Source: Chitinophaga pinensis
GTDB lineage: Bacteria > Bacteroidota > Bacteroidia > SXHM01
Assembly (NCBI GenBank): GCA_945889235.1
Contig: CAMDBK010000031.1
Location: 1-16,417, forward strand
Length of the DNA: 16,417 nucleotides
Reading direction: 5' to 3'
The notes below the pieces were generated by a model, which saw nothing but the letters and a program-made list of their open reading frames with translations, was not told where the DNA came from and did not search any database. Both the position numbers and the translations under genes were made by a program. Positions 1 to 7,197 of this stretch are shown one piece after another. Numbering within the stretch: the stretch's first letter is position 1; the number at the start of each line of letters is the position of its first letter.

Positions 1-1635
1 CCTTTAACCGGTAAACTCTACTGCGTTGCCCGTGACATTACCGAACGCAAAAAAGTGGAAGAAGAAATTTTAAAATTAAAACAAGAGTATGAGCTGATTT
101 TCAATTCTGTCGAAGATGGCATACATGGTATCGACAAGGATGGAAATATCATTTTTGAAAACCCCACAGCAGTCAAAATGCTGGGTTGGGATATTAAAGA
201 GTTAATAGGCAAACCTGCACATTCTACAATACATCATACCTATGCTAACAGATTGCCTTACCCCGTGAGTGAATGTAATATTTATGCAACCCTCTCTGAC
301 GGCAAGGACCGAATTGTAGAAGATGAAGTATTTTGGCGAAAGGACGGCACAAGTTTTCCGGTTTCTTATAGTAGTTCACCCATGCGCAATGTAGCAAACG
401 AAATCATCGGTACCATTGTAACATTCCGCGATATTACCGAGCGCAAAAAAACCGAAGAACTATTAAAAAAATCCAATGAACTTTTTTTCAGTCTTTTTGA
501 AAATAATCCTTCATCAATTGTCATTAGCCGGCTCAACGATGGCAAAATAGTAAATGTCAATAGTGCCTTTCTTGAGTTATATGGGTTCTCTTCCAAAGAG
601 GAAGTTATTGGTAAATCAGGTTCAGAATTAAACATATTTGCTCATCCCGAACAAAGGGACCAAATGGCGAGCCTGATAAAAGCAAATAAGAGTGTAAAAG
701 ATTTTCAAATTAATGGCTTAACCAAACATGGCCATAATTTAAGCCTCTCCACTTCTGTTATTGTATTGGAGGTAGAACAAACGCTTTGTCTTTTGGCAGT
801 TTCCGTTGATATTACCGAGCGCAAAAAAGCCGAAGAACTATTAAAAGAAAAAAGCAAAGAACTGGCAGACCGCAACCACGAAATAATAGATAGCATCAAT
901 TATGCCCAAAGGATACAGAAAGCGATTATTAACAAGCCCCTTGCAACAATAGCAAGTTTTAACGGAAGGTTTATCTTGCTGCTGCCAAAAGATATTTTAA
1001 GCGGAGATTTTTTCTGGCATTACAAGGTGGGCGATGTGCACTTCAAAGCCGTAGTGGACTGCACCGGACATGGTGTACCCGGAGCGCTGATGTCGCTGAT
1101 AGCCCACCAGTTTCTTAATCAGGTAGTGATAGAAGAAAAATGCTACCAACCTGCCGAAATATTAAAACGGCTCGATAAAAAATTAGTGGAAGCCCTTCAC
1201 CAACATTCAAATGATGAGGTGCGTGACGGAATGGATATAGCCCTGTGCCGCATTGATGCAAAAGAAAAAATTATCACATTCTCTGGGGCATTGCGCCCTC
1301 TGTATTATTTTAATGGCAGCAAACTGATAGAAATAAAAGGCAGCAGACACGCCATAGGGGGCTTAAGTAATAACGGAGATGATAAAAATTTTGGTCAGGA
1401 AGAAATCACCTATAATGAAGGCGATTGCATTTACCTTACCTCCGATGGATATCAATCGCAGTTCAACGGAAGAACCGGCAAAAAGATGATGAAAATAAGG
1501 ATGCACACTATTCTTGAAAGCGCAGCCACCAAAGATGCTGAAGAACAGGCATTAATTTTAAAAAAATACATAACAGACTGGCGAGGCAAAGAAGAACAGG
1601 TAGATGATGTGCTGATAGTGGGAGTGAAGTTTTGA
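1..1635 (+). CDS. PAS-domain SpoIIE-type serine phosphatase (5' end outside window)
   Basis: Signalling protein predicted to sense a stimulus through PAS domains and dephosphorylate a Ser/Thr phosphoprotein, probably an anti-sigma antagonist-like partner (RsbU/SpoIIE logic; the target is unknown). The frame is open from base 1 and begins inside a PAS C-terminal segment ending DITERKK, so the GTG at 55 is not the start. Visible part: 544 residues. In order: PAS tail (1-22), PAS 2 (~28-150, with a HHTYANRLPYP stretch), PAS 3 (~155-275), a short coiled-coil linker, and a PPM/SpoIIE phosphatase domain (~290-544). Candidate metal-binding acidic residues are in DILSGDFFW (331-339), VVDCTGHG (D353), TSDG (D482) and VDDVLIVG (D535/D536). 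All expected phosphatase motifs are present, so the catalytic domain looks intact. Each PAS ends in DITERKK encoded by nearly the same DNA (see findings). The protein-family call is strong; the input signal cannot be read. Confidence 0.93.
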   Translation, partial: PLTGKLYCVARDITERKKVEEEILKLKQEYELIFNSVEDGIHGIDKDGNIIFENPTAVKMLGWDIKELIGKPAHSTIHHTYANRLPYPVSECNIYATLSDGKDRIVEDEVFWRKDGTSFPVSYSSSPMRNVANEIIGTIVTFRDITERKKTEELLKKSNELFFSLFENNPSSIVISRLNDGKIVNVNSAFLELYGFSSKEEVIGKSGSELNIFAHPEQRDQMASLIKANKSVKDFQINGLTKHGHNLSLSTSVIVLEVEQTLCLLAVSVDITERKKAEELLKEKSKELADRNHEIIDSINYAQRIQKAIINKPLATIASFNGRFILLLPKDILSGDFFWHYKVGDVHFKAVVDCTGHGVPGALMSLIAHQFLNQVVIEEKCYQPAEILKRLDKKLVEALHQHSNDEVRDGMDIALCRIDAKEKIITFSGALRPLYYFNGSKLIEIKGSRHAIGGLSNNGDDKNFGQEEITYNEGDCIYLTSDGYQSQFNGRTGKKMMKIRMHTILESAATKDAEEQALILKKYITDWRGKEEQVDDVLIVGVKF

Positions 1636-1670
1636 GTTTGCAGGGGTTAATTTAGATATAAGCACACTAA

Positions 1671-1730
1671 GTCCCGCCTCAGGCGGGAGCATATATTTAC
1701 TAAGCCTGCCCTGCCTGCCGGCAGGCAGGA
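1671..1730. repeat. Two GC-rich intergenic palindromes
   Basis: CCCGCCTCAGGCGGG at 1673-1687 is palindromic except for its central base. CCTGCCTGCCGGCAGGCAGG at 1710-1729 is a perfect 20-bp palindrome. Both sit in the otherwise AT-rich spacer between the convergent phosphatase and floA genes and encode nothing. They resemble the short palindromic elements scattered in Bacteroidota spacers (from memory). Function is unknown; hairpins here could protect the 3' ends of both transcripts. Confidence 0.8.
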
Positions 1731-1752
1731 GAGTAGATAAACTAACAAAAAC

Positions 1753-1785
1753 AAAAAACCTCTTGGCTACACCAAGAGGTTTTTT
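1753..1785. terminator. Bidirectional rho-independent terminator
   Basis: Perfect 14-bp stem AAAAAACCTCTTGG (1753-1766) and CCAAGAGGTTTTTT (1772-1785) around a 5-nt loop CTACA. The A-run on one arm and the T-run on the other let it work on both strands. It lies between the convergent ends of the SpoIIE-type gene (stop 1635) and floA (stop 1808), where a shared terminator is expected. Confidence 0.93.
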
Positions 1786-1807
1786 GTTTACTGCATACTG
1801 CCACTAG

Positions 1808-2800
1808 CTACTTCTTCTCTCCTTCCGTACCCTTTCCTGTTCCTTTCCCTGAAATAGAATCGCGCATACCGGTATCGGCTTTAATGTTTTCCATTTTGTA
1901 GTAATCCATAATGCCAAGGTTACCATTGCGGAAAGCTTCTGCCATTGCTTTAGGCACTTCGGCTTCGGCTTCAATAACTTTTGCGCGGGCTTCCTGTGCT
2001 TTTGCTTTCATCTCCTGCTCCAATGCCACAGCCATTGCCCTGCGCTCTTCGGCTCTTGCCTGTGCAATGTTTTTATCGGCATTAGCCTGGTCCATTTGTA
2101 ACTTTGCGCCAATGTTTATACCTACATCAATGTCGGCAATATCAATGGAAAGAATTTCAAAGGCGGTTCCGGCATCTAATCCTTTTGCCAATACCACTTT
2201 TGAAATTGAATCCGGATTTTCAAGCACCGATTTGTGTGATACAGCCGAACCGATAGAAGATACAACTCCTTCACCAATACGGGCAAGAATGGTTTCTTCA
2301 CCCGCGCCACCAACCAATTGTTTGATGTTGGCACGAACCGTTACCCTTGCTTTTGCAATCAACTGAATACCGTCTTTTGCCACAGCAGCAACCGGAGGTG
2401 TGTTAATCACCTTCGGGTTTACCGACATCTGCACGGCTTCCAACACATCTCTTCCGGCAAGGTCAATGGCAGTAGCTGATTTAAAATCCAAAGGAATGTT
2501 TGCCTTGTCTGCAGAAATAAGTGCATTCACCACCAACTGAACTCGACCTCCTGCAAGAAAGTGAGCCTCCAGTTCATCGCGGTTCAGTTTAAGTCCTGCT
2601 TTAGAACTTGCTATCATAGCAGTTACAATAACTTCAGGAGGAACTTTTCTCCAGCGCATTAACACCAATTGTATCAGCGAAACTTTAACACCCGAAACCA
2701 GCGCGGAAAACCACAGCCCAACGGGAATGAAATAAAATAAAATCCATAATCCGACAAGCGATGCTATGCCGACAATAATGAGAAACGGTAGTCCTTCCAT
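1808..2800 (-). CDS. floA: Flotillin-like protein FloA (SPFH family)
   Basis: Membrane scaffold protein that in other bacteria organises functional membrane microdomains and affects fluidity, secretion and signalling complexes. 330 residues, the usual FloA length. A hydrophobic membrane-inserted segment covers about residues 4-45. The SPFH/band-7-like region follows, with typical stretches such as KVPPEVIVTAMIASSKAGL (~53-71) and VNALISADKANI. An alanine/glutamate-rich coiled coil (~235-295, ARAEERRAMAVALEQEMKAKAQEARAK) follows, and then a short low-complexity Gly/Lys tail. It starts 4 bp after the nfeD stop, so the two are almost certainly co-transcribed. floA-nfeD pairing is a conserved arrangement, and NfeD is thought to act with the scaffold. 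It ends just before the bidirectional terminator. Confidence 0.95.
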   Translation of the reverse strand: MEGLPFLIIVGIASLVGLWILFYFIPVGLWFSALVSGVKVSLIQLVLMRWRKVPPEVIVTAMIASSKAGLKLNRDELEAHFLAGGRVQLVVNALISADKANIPLDFKSATAIDLAGRDVLEAVQMSVNPKVINTPPVAAVAKDGIQLIAKARVTVRANIKQLVGGAGEETILARIGEGVVSSIGSAVSHKSVLENPDSISKVVLAKGLDAGTAFEILSIDIADIDVGINIGAKLQMDQANADKNIAQARAEERRAMAVALEQEMKAKAQEARAKVIEAEAEVPKAMAEAFRNGNLGIMDYYKMENIKADTGMRDSISGKGTGKGTEGEKK

Positions 2801-2804
2801 AAGT

Positions 2805-3275
2805 TTAAGTGGTTTTAGTGGTTACAAATAATTTACTTTCTGTTCGTTTGGTAATTGTGATATCGGTGTTCTGGTCAATGAATTCGCCTTGTGTATGCAC
2901 TTCAACATAATGCCCGTTAATAAGCGCTTTACCTGAAGGGGCAAGGCGTGAAATGGTTTTTCCGTTGTCGCCAACATTCAGTTCAGCGTGTTCAAATGTA
3001 TTTACTTTGCCGTGAAGTTTGGTTTCCAATGAAAATCGTTTCCAGGTATTTGTTTTTATTCCAATAAAAACAAGAAGCAATGTAAGGCCGATAGAACCGG
3101 AGAGCACATAAATTCCGGCTGTAGTTCCGTGCTTTGCAAAAACAAACCAGATGCCTGCTATCATCAACACAGCACCAATAATACCTACAACGGTGCTTCC
3201 AGGAACAATCAATAATTCAAGAAGAATAAAGATTAAGCCGAGAACAATAAGAAGGATGATAGCGGTGAGAGACAA
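2805..3275 (-). CDS. Short NfeD family membrane protein
   Basis: Partner protein of the FloA scaffold. 156 residues. About three transmembrane helices occupy residues 3-22, 28-47 and 52-73. A soluble C-terminal beta-rich domain (~80-150, with VGDNGKTISRLAPSGKALINGHYVEVHTQGEFI) fits the OB-like NfeD domain. This is the short form: there is no ClpP-like serine protease domain of the kind seen in long NfeD proteins. The ATG at 3275 puts the first helix directly at the N terminus. The stop is 4 bp before floA. Upstream, a palindromic repeat pair fills most of the 97-bp gap to clpS, so a promoter for the nfeD-floA pair would have to overlap or flank that repeat. The role in stabilising microdomains is family knowledge, not something visible here. 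Confidence 0.9.
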   Translation of the reverse strand: MSLTAIILLIVLGLIFILLELLIVPGSTVVGIIGAVLMIAGIWFVFAKHGTTAGIYVLSGSIGLTLLLVFIGIKTNTWKRFSLETKLHGKVNTFEHAELNVGDNGKTISRLAPSGKALINGHYVEVHTQGEFIDQNTDITITKRTESKLFVTTKTT

Positions 3276-3304
3276 GTTTGGTAGTTGGAAGTTAGAGGTT
3301 GGAT

Positions 3305-3362
3305 GTCATGCTGAGCGTAGTCGAAGCATTTAATTATTACCCTTCGACTACGGTCAGGGTGA
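3305..3362. repeat. Inverted pair of the CTTCGACTACGCTCA repeat family
   Basis: TGAGCGTAGTCGAAG (3312-3326) and CTTCGACTACGGTCA (3342-3356) form a 15-bp inverted repeat with one mismatch and a 15-nt AT-rich spacer. The flanks GTCATGC on the left and GGGTGAC on the right belong to the same element. Related copies occur at 11132-11156, 12961-13005 and, degenerate, 15611-15628. It sits between clpS and nfeD. Such elements are common in Bacteroidota spacers (recalled, not searched). Confidence 0.85.
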
Positions 3363-3372
3363 CAACAATCGT

Positions 3373-3660
3373 TTATATTATCTCAGCAGTTAATCCGCGC
3401 TCCAGAATATTCTCGCAAAGTGGTTTCAGCTTTTTGTACTCACCTTTTTTAACTGAACATTTTCCGTTGTAGTGAATCATAAGTGTACATTGTTCAGCCT
3501 GCAGCGGCTCATGTTCACAAACTCTTATCAGCGTATCAATAACAAACTGAAAGGTATTAAAATCATCATTGTAAATAACGATTTGATTCAGTTGTTTTTC
3601 CGCACGAAGAATTTCTTCTTCAATATCGGTTTCAGTTGTTGTGTGTGGAAATGGGTTCAT
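3373..3660 (-). CDS. clpS: ATP-dependent Clp protease adaptor ClpS
   Basis: Adaptor that binds N-degron substrates (N-terminal Leu, Phe, Tyr or Trp) and hands them to ClpAP/ClpCP. 95 residues, the normal ClpS size. The core runs from ~27 to 93. The substrate-pocket motif YNDDFNTFQFV (30-40) corresponds to the N-D-D region of E. coli ClpS, and His63 in MIHYNGK matches the pocket histidine. An acidic, disordered N-terminal extension (residues 1-22) is as expected for the segment that engages the Clp ATPase. No clpA or clpC is in the window. It begins 42 bp after the stop of the large envelope gene on the same strand and may be read through from it. Identification rests on motif match and length. 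Confidence 0.92.
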   Translation of the reverse strand: MNPFPHTTTETDIEEEILRAEKQLNQIVIYNDDFNTFQFVIDTLIRVCEHEPLQAEQCTLMIHYNGKCSVKKGEYKKLKPLCENILERGLTAEII

Positions 3661-3702
3661 GGAAATCTGGTTTTAAATCCAACGCTAAGGTACTAAAAGA
3701 TT

Positions 3703-6700
3703 CTATTCAACTACAGGCTGTAATTTTGCTTCGCTAACGCTTACTTCACTGCCATTGAGGTAAACAATAATTTCTGTTGGGAAGCTTTTGTACTGTAAAT
3801 CATGCTGGTCAAGAACAGCCTCTGCCAGTGAAGTATAAGCCCCACTGTAATAGTAAACCGCATCTTCAGAAGGTCCGTTTCCAGGCTTTAGCAAGGAGGC
3901 AATTTCCTGCGGAATCTGATGCGGATCAAGCTTTACTTCCAGTTTATAAATTACACCTTTGTTGGTAAGTAAATCTGTTTTATCAAATGGTGGGCGCAGT
4001 TTTTCTTCTTTTTTATGCAGCGGAATAACTTCTTTGTTTGTTGCTACTTCTTTATAACGTTGAGAATTGGCCAATGTCTGGTTACCTGACTGCTGCTGGG
4101 CTTTTAAGTTGTTTTCAACTATCTCACGCCCTTTTGCTTCTGCATTCATACGTTGCATGAGCAGGCGAAGCTTGCGTTGTTCAGATGTTTCACTTTGTTC
4201 TGCAGTTGCAATTGATTTTTCTTCAGCTACAACAACCGGCTTTTTTTCTTCTTGTTTTTTCTTCTGCTCAAGTGCCAATTGTTTTTCCTGTTCAGCTTTT
4301 AGCTTTGCAGTTTTTTCATCTTCGGCTGCTTTTGCAATGGATTCTTCAGACTTACGTTTTTCTTCCTGTTCAGCCTTCAGCTTTGCTTCTTCAGCAGTTT
4401 TACGTTTTTCAATTGATGCTTTCAGTTCAGACTCTTTACGTTGTTCTTCTGCTTTGGCAGCGGCTTCTTCCACTTTTGCTTTTTCATTTTCATCGGCAAC
4501 TTTATTTACCTGTTCCTTATTATTTTCAGCAACAGCCAACGAATCCGAAACTCGTTTCATGTTTGCCTGCTGACGAATAGTTTCTTCCATTAACCGTTTT
4601 TTCTCTTTTAAACTTGCTATTAATTTCTCCTGCTCAAGCCTTAATGCTTCCTGCTTTTCTCTTTCAATTTTAAGCTGAGCTTGTTCTGCGGCAAGTTTTT
4701 CCTCTTCTGCTTTGTTATTATTAAGAGGTTCGGTTTTAGCTTCTGTTTTGTCTAATGAATCTACCCAGGTAACGAATTTCTTTTCTTTTTCTTTCTGAGC
4801 CAAAGCAAACGAATCCATTACCGCTTTATTTTTCAGTTCTGCTTCTTTTGCTGCAAGTTGCTCTTTCTTCTTCTGCTCTTCAATTATCTTATGGTTTTGC
4901 TCGTCTTTTTCTTTTTGGGCTTTTTCAGTTGCATGTTTATCAGCAAGGAATTTTTCCTGAGCCAGAGCATCTTCTTTCAACTTCTTTTCTTTTAACTCGT
5001 TCTCCTTTTTTAATTGCTCTTCAACTATTCTTTTGCTCTCTGCATTTTGTTTTTCAATTTTATCATATGCAGCTACCTGTTCAGCTGAAAGTGAATCTTT
5101 GGGTTTTGTAAATTCTTTTTTGGCTTGGGCAACAAGTTTTGCCTCTTCATCTGCCTTTTGTTTTTCAGCAGTTAGTTTAGCTTCCTCTGCTGCTTTTTTA
5201 TCAGCAACAGCTTTGGCAACAGCAGCCTGTTCTTGTTTTTGTTTCTCAGCAGTAGCAAGCTGTTCGGCAATTATTTTTTCCTGTGCTGCTCTTTGTTTTG
5301 CTTCTTCCGCAGCTTTTTTATCAGCCTCCGCTTTAGCAATTGCAGCCTGTTCAGCTTTTACTTTTTCTTCAGCGGCTTTCTTTTCTGCTTCAACTTTTGC
5401 AAGAGCATCCTGCTCTGCTTTTAACTTTGCTGCTTCTGCTGCTTTCTTGTCTGCTTCAGCTTTCAGCAATGCTTCCTGTTTATTTGATTCAATTTCAGCA
5501 AGAAGCTTTTTCTGTGCCTCAGCATGCAGTTTTTCTTCTTCGGCTTTCTGTGTTTTATAGGCAGAAAATTCTTCAGCACTTAGTATTTTCTTGTTTTCTG
5601 TTTTTGCTTTTTCAGCTAACTGTTCGTTCAGCATAACACTGCTAAGATTGTTACCTGCTGTTTTTCCGGTAGCATCAAAAAAGTTAGTGACATTAACCGT
5701 TTCGCCAACAGCATCTTTCTGGAAATTTATTTTTTGCTCAAAAAATTCCTGGCTTGCTTTTGCAGGAATTGTAATCTCAACACGATGTGAAACAAAATCT
5801 TCAGGTGTAATATCCAACACGAAATTTTTACCGGCAGGAAGTGCCAGTAAATAATTTCCGTTTTTGCGATTTGAGTTAAATGTTCCTACCAAGGTGTTGG
5901 TAGTTTTATCCGTTACTTTTATTTCAGTTTTAGTATAAACACGCTCACCGTTAACCGAAAAATTTCCTTTAATAATTACCGGTAGATTATTTTGAGCAGT
6001 TGCAGATGTGGTGATTTTATAAACTTTTATTTTTCCGGGCTTGGTAAAATTCTTGCTTGCGAAATAGGCAAATGTTCCGGCTTCATCGGCAGCATAAAAA
6101 ATATCATCATCAGGAGAATTGATTGGATGTGCAAAGTTTACAGGCGCTGACCATTTCCCTGATTCTGCGTCATAAACCGACCTGAAAATATCATAACCTC
6201 CCATGGTGTTATGTCCTTTTGAAGAAAAATACAATGTCTTTCCATCGGGATGAAGAAATGCATATTCTTCATCATAAAGTGTATTGATGGGCTCACCAAT
6301 ATTTACCGGAACTCCCCAATCGCCATTGGGTAATTTATTGACCTTAAAAAGTTCGCGGCTTGTATTTAATCCTTCATCATTATAGCCTGAATAAACAATG
6401 CTCTGATTTTCTGTTCCAACAAAAATTAAAGTATTGTCTTCCAGTTTCACATCTTTCTTAGATTTAAAATTAAGCGGCTTGGGAATAATCCGCCCTTTCA
6501 TAGCTTTCAAATCATAGTTACGGTAAAATTCATTTTCCAATGTTTCAGTTTTCTCAAGCGCCTGAAGCGTTACATTTTTATCGTAAAGGTTTTTTCCGTT
6601 TTTGCATTGGGCTATATAGCGCTCAACATCCAACTTATCAGGAGCAGAAATCTTTGATTTATATTTTTCATAGAGCGCAAGAGCTTCATCAAATCGTGCA

Positions 6701-7038
6701 TTCATCTGGTAACCTTTACCGGCATAGAAAAATGCCTCTTTGTCAACAACATTTTCTTTGATAGCTAAATCAAAATACGATAATGACTTTGACTTATCTT
6801 CATCATTGAACAAAACACAAACACCAAATTTATAATTGTAATTCGGGTCCTTTGCATGGAGGCTGAGCAACTGCGAAAACAGCGGCATAGCATTTACATA
6901 ATCAGATGCTTCAAACAGTTTATTTGCCTGTTCAATTAACTGTCCTTCAGATTCAAAACTAACCTGTGTAAATGCTTTTTCGCAAGTTAATATTGAACTG
7001 AAAGAGAGGAGAAAAACTAAGCGGAGAAAAATCTTCAT
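3703..7038 (-). CDS. PorE-like envelope protein: TPR, WD40-like propeller, beta-sandwich, long coiled coil, SPOR-like C terminus
   Basis: Predicted exported envelope protein of about 1111 residues; function not established. The ATG at 7038 is chosen because MKIFLRLVFLLSFSS gives a clean signal peptide; an ATG six codons upstream would only add MLEFSS. In order: TPR-like helices (~30-155), WD40/PD40-type propeller blades (~200-340, with HPDGKTLYFSS and GGYDIFRS), and a carboxypeptidase-regulatory-like beta-sandwich (~355-435). About 500 residues of Lys/Glu/Ala-rich coiled coil (~490-995) follow, with imperfect 21-22-residue repeats such as AEADKKAAEEAK. A C-terminal domain (~1015-1105; GVIYKLEVK, YYYSGAYTSLAEA, EIIVYLNGSEVSVSEA) resembles SPOR-type domains of Bacteroidota envelope proteins. 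PorE-type proteins, which serve type IX secretion, share the first three domains but normally end in an OmpA peptidoglycan-binding domain; here a coil and the SPOR-like domain replace it. A wall-to-outer-membrane linker is inferred. Confidence 0.85.
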   Translation of the reverse strand: MKIFLRLVFLLSFSSILTCEKAFTQVSFESEGQLIEQANKLFEASDYVNAMPLFSQLLSLHAKDPNYNYKFGVCVLFNDEDKSKSLSYFDLAIKENVVDKEAFFYAGKGYQMNARFDEALALYEKYKSKISAPDKLDVERYIAQCKNGKNLYDKNVTLQALEKTETLENEFYRNYDLKAMKGRIIPKPLNFKSKKDVKLEDNTLIFVGTENQSIVYSGYNDEGLNTSRELFKVNKLPNGDWGVPVNIGEPINTLYDEEYAFLHPDGKTLYFSSKGHNTMGGYDIFRSVYDAESGKWSAPVNFAHPINSPDDDIFYAADEAGTFAYFASKNFTKPGKIKVYKITTSATAQNNLPVIIKGNFSVNGERVYTKTEIKVTDKTTNTLVGTFNSNRKNGNYLLALPAGKNFVLDITPEDFVSHRVEITIPAKASQEFFEQKINFQKDAVGETVNVTNFFDATGKTAGNNLSSVMLNEQLAEKAKTENKKILSAEEFSAYKTQKAEEEKLHAEAQKKLLAEIESNKQEALLKAEADKKAAEAAKLKAEQDALAKVEAEKKAAEEKVKAEQAAIAKAEADKKAAEEAKQRAAQEKIIAEQLATAEKQKQEQAAVAKAVADKKAAEEAKLTAEKQKADEEAKLVAQAKKEFTKPKDSLSAEQVAAYDKIEKQNAESKRIVEEQLKKENELKEKKLKEDALAQEKFLADKHATEKAQKEKDEQNHKIIEEQKKKEQLAAKEAELKNKAVMDSFALAQKEKEKKFVTWVDSLDKTEAKTEPLNNNKAEEEKLAAEQAQLKIEREKQEALRLEQEKLIASLKEKKRLMEETIRQQANMKRVSDSLAVAENNKEQVNKVADENEKAKVEEAAAKAEEQRKESELKASIEKRKTAEEAKLKAEQEEKRKSEESIAKAAEDEKTAKLKAEQEKQLALEQKKKQEEKKPVVVAEEKSIATAEQSETSEQRKLRLLMQRMNAEAKGREIVENNLKAQQQSGNQTLANSQRYKEVATNKEVIPLHKKEEKLRPPFDKTDLLTNKGVIYKLEVKLDPHQIPQEIASLLKPGNGPSEDAVYYYSGAYTSLAEAVLDQHDLQYKSFPTEIIVYLNGSEVSVSEAKLQPVVE

Positions 7039-7115
7039 CGAACTAAATTCAAGCAATAAACCTTTTTTTGAGGGCTGGTAAAAGTATAAATTTTGATGAA
7101 TGAAAAACCATTACA

Positions 7116-7148
7116 ACGATTAATTTTTACGGCAAAAAAATTAATCGT
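7116..7148. promoter_or_regulatory. Perfect 13-bp inverted repeat in divergent spacer (candidate operator)
   Basis: ACGATTAATTTTT (7116-7128) and AAAAATTAATCGT (7136-7148) are exact reverse complements separated by ACGGCAA. The site lies between the divergent starts of the envelope gene (7038, -) and fadD (7198, +), about 50 bp upstream of the fadD ATG. Position and symmetry suit a dimeric transcription factor. A weak hairpin is the alternative, though no U-run follows the right arm. Confidence 0.5.
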
Positions 7149-7197
7149 GTATTTATCTATATTTACCCCGCAAAAAATCAAAATCACAGAAATATAT

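Noticed and set aside
55..57. GTG as start of the SpoIIE-type gene
   Set aside because: The frame is open upstream to base 1 and encodes the end of a PAS domain, so the true start is outside the window.
1911..2366. Plus-strand open frame opposite floA
   Set aside because: Composition mirrors the Ala/Glu-rich FloA coil on the other strand; no support as a gene.
4067..5636. Long plus-strand open frames opposite the envelope gene
   Set aside because: They are Ser/Phe/Leu-rich mirror translations of the Lys/Glu/Ala coiled coil on the minus strand; no start signals or family features.
7093..7197. N-terminal extension of FadD from the upstream ATG
   Set aside because: The 35 extra residues have no FadD counterpart and cover the inverted repeat; the ATG at 7198 matches the family N terminus.
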